A stretch of 10,796 bases of DNA, taken from assembly GCA_030695265.1 (NCBI GenBank), contig JAUYTA010000484.1, positions 1 through 10,796 of the forward strand. The letters run 5' to 3'. A program made the translations under genes and the position numbers. The notes under the pieces are model-generated. The model made no database searches. It saw only the letters and a list, made by a program, of their open reading frames with translations, and was not told the origin of the DNA. This DNA comes from Bacteroidota bacterium. Lineage in GTDB: Bacteria > Bacteroidota > Bacteroidia > Bacteroidales > Prolixibacteraceae. Positions 6,623-10,796 of the stretch are shown here, piece after piece (the first letter of the stretch is position 1; every line of letters begins with the position of its first letter).

Positions 6623-6630
6623 TATCTTTG
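6623..6630 (+). promoter_or_regulatory. -7 box TATCTTTG for the large lipoprotein gene
   Basis: Exact TAnnTTTG match, 18 bases before ATG 6649. It overlaps the in-frame TTG at 6628, so the ATG is preferred as the start. Confidence 0.6.
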
Positions 6631-6648
6631 AGACCTGAAAAAATTAAT

Positions 6649-8541
6649 ATGAAGACTTTTATTTCCCGACCATTTCGTTTGTGGCTGATCGTTATTCAGG
6701 TTATCCTGACAGTTGGACTTTATTCTTGCGGTAGCCGTCCTTCCCCTGACAAGAATACAAAACAGGACGATTCGCTCGTAGTTACGGCAGAAGAGATCGA
6801 CGACTCCCCGGAAATCCAGCAGGTAAATGCTATTTTGGTTTCTCCTGAAAATCCCCTTCCCGGGCAGGTATTCCGTGTGATGGTAACTGGCGGTAAAAGT
6901 ATCCGGAAAGCAAAAATAGAGGTCAACAGTCCTTCCGGAGAAATTGAAACCGCGAAAAGCAGAAACGGAACCGGATTGCCTTTTTGGCGGATTGATGAAT
7001 TTGTTGCCGGAACAGAAGGCAATTATAAGGTTACTTTTCAAACCAAAACAACGACCGAAAGTCTTGAATTTACGGTAACCGGGAAGCCAACGATTTCAGC
7101 ATCACAGTCAGTTTGGAAAACAAAACAAGGTTGGAACGCCAAAACGGAAGCGCTTTATTCGGCGTGGGTAAATGCCTTGTTTCAGGGAGCAGATGAGCGT
7201 TCGTCGTGGGGCGCCCTGAATGAAATTACTCAAAATCAGGAACTCAATTTTCTATTTAACCACCACTCTTTGGGTGAAGATGATGCTTCAGGCAAAATCA
7301 AAGTGCTGATGGAACCCGATTGTGCCGATAACCCCTATTTTCTGCGGGCTTATTTTGCCTGGAAGCTTGGTCTTCCGTTTGGCTACCACGAGTCTGACCG
7401 GGGAGGTTTGGGACGTGCACCCAAAACCGGAAGATGGATCACCAATGAGGTAATCATTTCTAAATCAAATCCGATTCAGAAATTCAACACATTTGCGAGA
7501 ATGGTGATGAATGGAGTTCATTCAGGAACTGCCCGAACCGCTCTGGCCAACGAAAAGTCTGATTATTATCCGGTTTCGCTTAGCAAGGAGGCCATTCGCC
7601 CGGGAATTGTATATGCCGATCCTTATGGACACACGCTCATTCTGGTTGGTCGGTTGCCTCAAACAGACGATAGTCCGGGAGTGCTGCTTTCTGTTGATGC
7701 ACAGCCTGACGGAACAGTCGGGATTAAACGTTTCTGGAAAGGAAATTTTTTATTCAATACGAACGAAGCGGAAGTGATTGGCGAACCCGGATTTAAGGCA
7801 TTCAGGCCAATTGTTGTAACCGAAGGCAAACTCAGGCTTTTGAAAACCGAAGAGATCACCGGTGAATCGGGACTGCTGCCATTTTCACTTCAGCAAAAGG
7901 GAATGGAAAGCAATTTATTTTATCACACGATGGAACAGATCATTAATCCGGAACCACTTGATCCTGAAATGGCAATGCTCGATTTGATAAAAGCATTGCA
8001 CGAACAGCTTGTTGTGCGGGTTACATCGGTTGAAAATGGCGAAAAATACATGAAAGCACATCCGGGGACAGTTATTCCGATGCCGGGTCGGGCTGCGGGA
8101 GTGTTTCAGACGGGTGGCGTTTGGGAAGATTTTTCGACCCCAAACCGTGATTTGCGCCTCCTAATCGCGATGGATGCCGTTCTCGATTTTCCGGACAAAG
8201 TGATGCGCTCGCCCGACGATTATAAAATACCCATGCTGCAATCTCCTGAAAAGGTCAAAGAAAATCTATTAAATCTCCTGAATAAGAAGTTGACAGAACT
8301 TTCTATTACTTATACCCGAAGCAATGGAACTGATCAGGTTCTGACAATTAGTGAAATATTAAAGAGGCGTGATGCATTTGAAATGGCTTACAATCCGAAC
8401 GATGGCACCGAAATCCGTTGGGGAGCGCCCGAGGACAGTGAAGAACACTCCACTTGTCGTCGTCATGTTCCAGCCAGTCAGTTGGAAAAGATGAAGTCAG
8501 TTCGTGTATGGTTTCAGAAACGGTTGCATCCGCCGACATAG
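6649..8541 (+). CDS. Large lipoprotein with a possible papain/transglutaminase-like Cys-His-Asp core
   Basis: 630 residues from ATG 6649. A signal segment (hydrophobic about 11-24) ends in the lipobox LYSC with the lipid-modified cysteine at 27; a Ser/Asp-rich linker follows. Residues about 60-145 look like an Ig-like beta domain (SPENPLPGQVFRVMVTGG ... GNYKVTF). The next part holds three conserved-looking blocks: PDCADNPYFLRAYFAWKLGLPF (Cys225), YADPYGHTLILVGRL (His328) and LLSVDAQPDG (Asp350). The order Cys-His-Asp and the CADxPYFLRAYFAWK helix resemble NlpC/P60 or transglutaminase-like hydrolases. A C-terminal region of about 200 residues (MDAVLDFPDKVMRSPDDY...) has no motif I know. The protein is probably anchored in an envelope membrane and acts on peptide, wall or surface material; substrate unknown. 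It is a monocistronic gene, convergent with the TfoX-like gene. The hydrolase reading is inference. Confidence 0.8.
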   Translation: MKTFISRPFRLWLIVIQVILTVGLYSCGSRPSPDKNTKQDDSLVVTAEEIDDSPEIQQVNAILVSPENPLPGQVFRVMVTGGKSIRKAKIEVNSPSGEIETAKSRNGTGLPFWRIDEFVAGTEGNYKVTFQTKTTTESLEFTVTGKPTISASQSVWKTKQGWNAKTEALYSAWVNALFQGADERSSWGALNEITQNQELNFLFNHHSLGEDDASGKIKVLMEPDCADNPYFLRAYFAWKLGLPFGYHESDRGGLGRAPKTGRWITNEVIISKSNPIQKFNTFARMVMNGVHSGTARTALANEKSDYYPVSLSKEAIRPGIVYADPYGHTLILVGRLPQTDDSPGVLLSVDAQPDGTVGIKRFWKGNFLFNTNEAEVIGEPGFKAFRPIVVTEGKLRLLKTEEITGESGLLPFSLQQKGMESNLFYHTMEQIINPEPLDPEMAMLDLIKALHEQLVVRVTSVENGEKYMKAHPGTVIPMPGRAAGVFQTGGVWEDFSTPNRDLRLLIAMDAVLDFPDKVMRSPDDYKIPMLQSPEKVKENLLNLLNKKLTELSITYTRSNGTDQVLTISEILKRRDAFEMAYNPNDGTEIRWGAPEDSEEHSTCRRHVPASQLEKMKSVRVWFQKRLHPPT

Positions 8542-8549
8542 GAAGTATG

Positions 8550-8610
8550 CAGTGTTCAGTCTCAGTGTTCAGTAGTGCAAGCCCTGAGACTGGAAACTGC
8601 GACTGAACAC
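8550..8610. repeat. Imperfect hairpin and direct repeat between convergent genes
   Basis: GTGTTCAGTC (8552-8561) is perfectly inverted as GACTGAACAC (8601-8610), with further partial pairing inside (CAGT/ACTG, and CTGAGACTG words). The word CAGTGTTCAGT also occurs twice in tandem with a 13-base period (8550-8560 and 8563-8573). It may act as a shared terminator for the two convergent genes, but there is no T-run. Confidence 0.6.
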
Positions 8611-8613
8611 CTT

Positions 8614-8880
8614 CTAAATTCTCCTTATGTGAAAAAACTGCTTCAATTCTTCCTTTCGCTCTTTGGAAAGATTGTGCCAGCGCATTCCCTGCACTGCTCC
8701 TTCTAGTGCTTGTAACATGCTCAGGCAAGCTGTTTCGTCGATGGTTTGAATACGGATAAAAGCCTTCTCGCTGCCAACAGCTTTCAGTGCTTCGGGGGTG
8801 GTAATTTCTACCTGAATGAGTTTTTCTGCTGCCACTTTGCCGATGTTGGGCAATTGGGTTAAGGCGATTTTGTGTTCCAT
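8614..8880 (-). CDS. Stand-alone TfoX C-terminal-domain protein (helix-hairpin-helix)
   Basis: 88 residues from ATG 8880, preceded by CAGGAAAA. Nearly the whole protein matches the C-terminal domain of TfoX/Sxy proteins: LPNIGKVAAEKLIQVEITTPEALKAVGSEKAFIRIQ (10-45) with the helix-hairpin-helix-like PNIG turn. This is followed by TACLSMLQALEGAVQGMRWHNLSKERKEELKQFF, the typical ALEGAxxGxRWHxLxxxxKxEL ending. In gammaproteobacteria full-length TfoX/Sxy activates competence genes. Here the N-terminal domain is absent, as in many Bacteroidota homologues, so a competence role should not be assumed; DNA or protein binding through the helix-hairpin-helix is more cautious. It is a single gene, convergent with the lipoprotein gene and divergent from the ferredoxin gene. 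Confidence 0.88.
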   Translation of the reverse strand: MEHKIALTQLPNIGKVAAEKLIQVEITTPEALKAVGSEKAFIRIQTIDETACLSMLQALEGAVQGMRWHNLSKERKEELKQFFHIRRI

Positions 8881-8916
8881 TTTTCCTGAAGAAAGTTAAA
8901 AAGTTGGTTTTGAATA

Positions 8917-8924
8917 CGAAGATA
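8917..8924 (-). promoter_or_regulatory. Likely -7 box (TATCTTCG) for the TfoX-like gene
   Basis: Minus-strand TATCTTCG has one mismatch to TAnnTTTG and lies 36 bases before the ATG at 8880. Confidence 0.35.
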
Positions 8925-8987
8925 AACAATTCGGAAATTACTTCCGAAAAATCCTTGAACAGTAATTGTCAGGCTAATTTCTCTAAT

Positions 8988-9001
8988 GTTTGTTAACAAA
9001 C
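8988..9001. promoter_or_regulatory. 14-bp perfect palindrome, possible operator
   Basis: GTTTGTTAACAAAC reads the same on both strands. It lies in the divergent spacer between the TfoX-like gene and the ferredoxin gene, centred about 42 bases upstream of the ferredoxin -7 box. A perfect even palindrome without a loop suits a dimeric regulator site better than a terminator. The regulator is unknown. Confidence 0.4.
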
Positions 9002-9036
9002 TCATTTTAACGGTCATTCTGCTTTTCAGTCGGAAC

Positions 9037-9044
9037 TATTTTTG
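9037..9044 (+). promoter_or_regulatory. -7 box TATTTTTG for the ferredoxin / radical SAM unit
   Basis: Exact TAnnTTTG match with a predicted transcript start near 9051 and a leader of about 30 nt to ATG 9081. A CTTTT at 9022-9026 is close to the -33 region but at short spacing. Confidence 0.5.
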
Positions 9045-9080
9045 GTTTATTTAAGCTGAATTCCAAATCCGGATGTTTTT

Positions 9081-9869
9081 ATGGGCAAATCGTGTATTCT
9101 ATTCTGCAATTGTGGTGCAGGTGTAATTTCTTCGGAAAAGTCTGACCAAATCAAATTGATGTTGGAGTCTCTCGATGTTGATTTATTTCAGTTGGATGAT
9201 TTCTGCGGAATTGTGCTGAACCGAAAGGATTTTATCCGGGCAATCGATCTGAAATACGACCGCAAAATAATGGTAGCCTGTTATCCCCGTGCAATCAAAA
9301 ATCTACTCGCACAAAACGATCTGGAACTTTCATGTTTGGAGGTGCTGAATTTCAGGGAACTTTCTTCTCTGGAAATTGAATCGAAACTCCGGAATGATTT
9401 TTCGTTTTCCGAAGGGAAAGCTACTGAAACGTTAATAGAAAGCGGTTTGGATGTTCCGGCATGGTATCCGGTGATCGATCAGCCACTTTGCATTGATTGC
9501 GGAAAATGCTTCAAATTCTGCTTGTTTGGCGTTTATACTTTTGGCAATAAAGAACTAAAGGTGGTGAATCCGCTGGCTTGCAAGAACAACTGTCCGGCCT
9601 GTGGGAGAAACTGCCCAACATCGGCCATCATTTTTCCACGGTTGAAAGAAACCGGTGTTCTGGCAGGTGCCGAACCGGGAGCCGAGCATAGGGTAAAAGA
9701 ATTTGCAATGGACAGCAGTTTAATCTCGACCTTGAACCAACGCTCGGCATTGAGACGAAATATTTTCAGAACCGGTTTGATGGAACAGGCCGAAGCTGAA
9801 AGGCAGAAAGCGCTGGAAACAGCCCCACCCGACCTCCCCAAAGGGGAGGAGAAAGAAAAGCAGAAATAG
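9081..9869 (+). CDS. HdrA-N-like domain fused to a two-cluster ferredoxin
   Basis: 262 residues from ATG 9081. The N-terminal part (about 4-80) has CILFCNCGAG (C5, C9, C11), a single C42 in DDFCG and MVACYPRA (C67). This resembles the N-terminal segment of HdrA-type proteins, where CxCG near the start and 'VAACSPR' bound a cysteine-ligated region; similarity is by eye. Residues 137-178 carry two [4Fe-4S] binding motifs: C137-x2-C140-x2-C143-x3-C147 and C167-x3-C171-x2-C174-x3-C178-P. The first motif lacks the usual proline after its last cysteine. The tail (from about 240) is charged, and APPDLPKGEE is encoded by a repeat hairpin. No signal peptide is seen, so it is cytoplasmic. The next gene encodes a radical SAM enzyme, making this a likely electron donor for it. 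Confidence 0.82.
   Translation: MGKSCILFCNCGAGVISSEKSDQIKLMLESLDVDLFQLDDFCGIVLNRKDFIRAIDLKYDRKIMVACYPRAIKNLLAQNDLELSCLEVLNFRELSSLEIESKLRNDFSFSEGKATETLIESGLDVPAWYPVIDQPLCIDCGKCFKFCLFGVYTFGNKELKVVNPLACKNNCPACGRNCPTSAIIFPRLKETGVLAGAEPGAEHRVKEFAMDSSLISTLNQRSALRRNIFRTGLMEQAEAERQKALETAPPDLPKGEEKEKQK
9833..9849. repeat. CCTCCCC-AAA-GGGGAGG hairpin inside the 3' end of the ferredoxin gene
   Basis: A perfect 7-bp G/C stem with an AAA loop, strikingly GC-rich against its surroundings. It encodes DLPKGE near the C-terminus. Hairpins of this kind are familiar as dispersed elements in Bacteroidota spacers; here one has become coding sequence. Confidence 0.7.
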
Positions 9870-9970
9870 ATTGACATGTGATGCTACGAAAAATAACCAA
9901 TGACCAATATCGAATAAAAAATAAGAAACAAGAAATAAGAAAGTTCTGAATCCGCTAAATTACAAGCGCA

Positions 9971-10003
9971 AACTTTGAACTTGAAACCTGAAACTTTGAA
10001 CTT
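9971..10003. repeat. Direct repeat of AACTTTGAACTT before the radical SAM gene
   Basis: AACTTTGAACTT occurs at 9971-9982 and 9992-10003 with a 21-base period, separated by GAAACCTGA. It directly abuts the radical SAM start codon. The rest of the 140-base spacer (9870-10009) is A-rich wordy sequence (CCAATGACCAATATCGAAT, AATAAGAAACAAGAAATAAG) without a gene. Confidence 0.65.
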
Positions 10004-10009
10004 TTTTTA

Positions 10010-10796
10010 ATGGGACTTCTAAACAACATACTATTCCGGACAGACAAAAAATGTCTGTACAAATTTGTGGTGAACATGGGCATCAAAGGATCCATGTCGT
10101 TTGCCCGGTTTCAGAAACGGCAAAAGAAAGGGGAATTCTTCCCCGCCTTCAATTTTATTTCGGTTACCGACGATTGCAACCTGAATTGCCAGGGCTGCTG
10201 GGTGATGGGGAAAGAGAAAAACAGCCGGTTGAAACCGGAACAGGTTGACCGTATTATTGATGACACCAAGAAAATGGGTTCGTATTTTTTCGGAATTTTG
10301 GGCGGAGAGCCGTTGCTGTACAAACCGCTTCCTGAAATTTTCAGAAAACACAATGATTGCTATTTTCAGTTGTTTACCAACGGAACGCTGCTTACTCCTG
10401 AAGTGGCTGAAACGCTTCGTCAGTGCGCCAATGTAACTCCGCTCATTAGCTTCGAAGGCGATGAAGAGGTTGCCGATGTTCGACGTGGCGGAAAGAATGT
10501 GTTTCAATCGGCCAATCAGGGTATCGACAATTGCATAAAAGCCGGACTTGTTACAGGTGTGGCCATCAGCGTTTGCAAATCGAACCTGAAAATGGCAATG
10601 TCGCCCAAATTTATTAATTCGCTGATCGACAAAGGAGTTACCTATTTGTGGTACTACATTTATCGTCCGGTTGGACATCAACCCAATTATCAACTGGCGC
10701 TAAGTCCGGATGAAATTCGTCAGCTTCGTCAGCACATGGTAGATGCCCGGATGAAATACAGCATCGCCATTATTGATACCTATTGGAATGCCGATG
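10010..10796 (+). CDS. Radical SAM protein, N-terminal part (3' end outside window)
   Basis: Open frame from ATG 10010 to the window end, 262 codons seen, no stop. The start MGLLNNILFRTDKKCLYKF follows TTTTTTTA; no Shine-Dalgarno is visible. TDDCNLNCQGCW gives the radical SAM cluster motif C56-x3-C60-x2-C63, and LGGEPLL (G98-G99-E100-P101) is the SAM-binding GGE motif. QLFTNGTLL and LISFEGDEE follow as in the radical SAM TIM barrel. The enzyme should cleave S-adenosylmethionine with a [4Fe-4S] cluster to start radical chemistry. About 45 basic residues precede the core. Whether a C-terminal SPASM or other auxiliary-cluster domain exists is beyond the window. The long antisense frame over this gene is spurious. 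Substrate unknown; the ferredoxin-like protein upstream is its likely reductant. Confidence 0.9.
   Translation, partial: MGLLNNILFRTDKKCLYKFVVNMGIKGSMSFARFQKRQKKGEFFPAFNFISVTDDCNLNCQGCWVMGKEKNSRLKPEQVDRIIDDTKKMGSYFFGILGGEPLLYKPLPEIFRKHNDCYFQLFTNGTLLTPEVAETLRQCANVTPLISFEGDEEVADVRRGGKNVFQSANQGIDNCIKAGLVTGVAISVCKSNLKMAMSPKFINSLIDKGVTYLWYYIYRPVGHQPNYQLALSPDEIRQLRQHMVDARMKYSIAIIDTYWNAD

Noticed and set aside
6622..7041. 139-residue minus-strand frame opposite the lipoprotein N-terminus
   Set aside because: Antisense shadow of the signal peptide and Ig-like region; no support.
8614..8880. Reading the TfoX-like gene as evidence for a natural competence locus
   Set aside because: Only the C-terminal domain is present and no competence genes are nearby.
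8348..8929. 193-residue open frame on the minus strand
   Set aside because: It overlaps the lipoprotein end and the TfoX-like gene in another frame; the product is low-quality and matches nothing, while the TfoX domain is clear.
10031..10693. 220-residue open frame on the minus strand
   Set aside because: It lies entirely antisense to the radical SAM gene, whose motifs are unambiguous; its translation shows no recognisable domain.

Overview
The window looks like a chromosomal segment of a Bacteroidota bacterium, probably near Bacteroidales/Marinilabiliales. This rests on several things: exact or near-exact TAnnTTTG -7 boxes (the Bacteroidota primary-sigma promoter) sit just upstream of most genes. 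Leaders are AT-rich and mostly lack strong Shine-Dalgarno sequences. There are lipoproteins with SPII signals, a DeaD-type helicase with an RGG/RGD-rich tail, Bacteroidota-style small antitoxins, and wordy intergenic repeats of the TTTGAACTT / GAAACCTGAAAC type. The genus cannot be fixed from the sequence alone.

Layout. 1-750: C-terminal part of an AMP-forming long-chain acyl-CoA synthetase, cut by the window edge. 750-2220: AT-rich accessory stretch with a solitary antitoxin-like gene, a strong terminator, about 300 bp of non-coding DNA and an unrecognised lipoprotein. 2294-3034: yebC. 3143-3683: a complete overlapping DUF433/DUF5615 (PIN-like) toxin-antitoxin pair, ending at a bidirectional hairpin terminator shared with the convergent helicase gene. 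3861-5663 (minus): a DEAD-box RNA helicase with DbpA-type RNA-binding domain and a long leader. 5931-6165: a non-coding inverted-repeat (MITE-like) element. 6212-6448 (minus): a second antitoxin without a toxin, whose expected toxin position holds only a 10-codon stub before the repeat element. 6649-8541: a large lipoprotein with a possible Cys-His-Asp hydrolase core. 8614-8880 (minus): a stand-alone TfoX C-terminal-domain protein. 9081-9869: a protein with a CNCGAG...ACYPR N-terminal domain and a two-cluster ferredoxin domain. 10010-end: a radical SAM enzyme cut by the window edge.

How genes may work together. The ferredoxin-like protein and the radical SAM enzyme are consecutive on the plus strand and form the most promising little-described unit: a dedicated electron carrier feeding a radical SAM catalyst. 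The DUF433/DUF5615 pair is a self-contained TA module. The remaining genes are mostly single transcription units of housekeeping type (yebC, deaD) separated by repeat-rich spacers. Several start codons were moved inward from upstream TTG codons because those TTGs lie inside, or just at the end of, the -7 promoter box.
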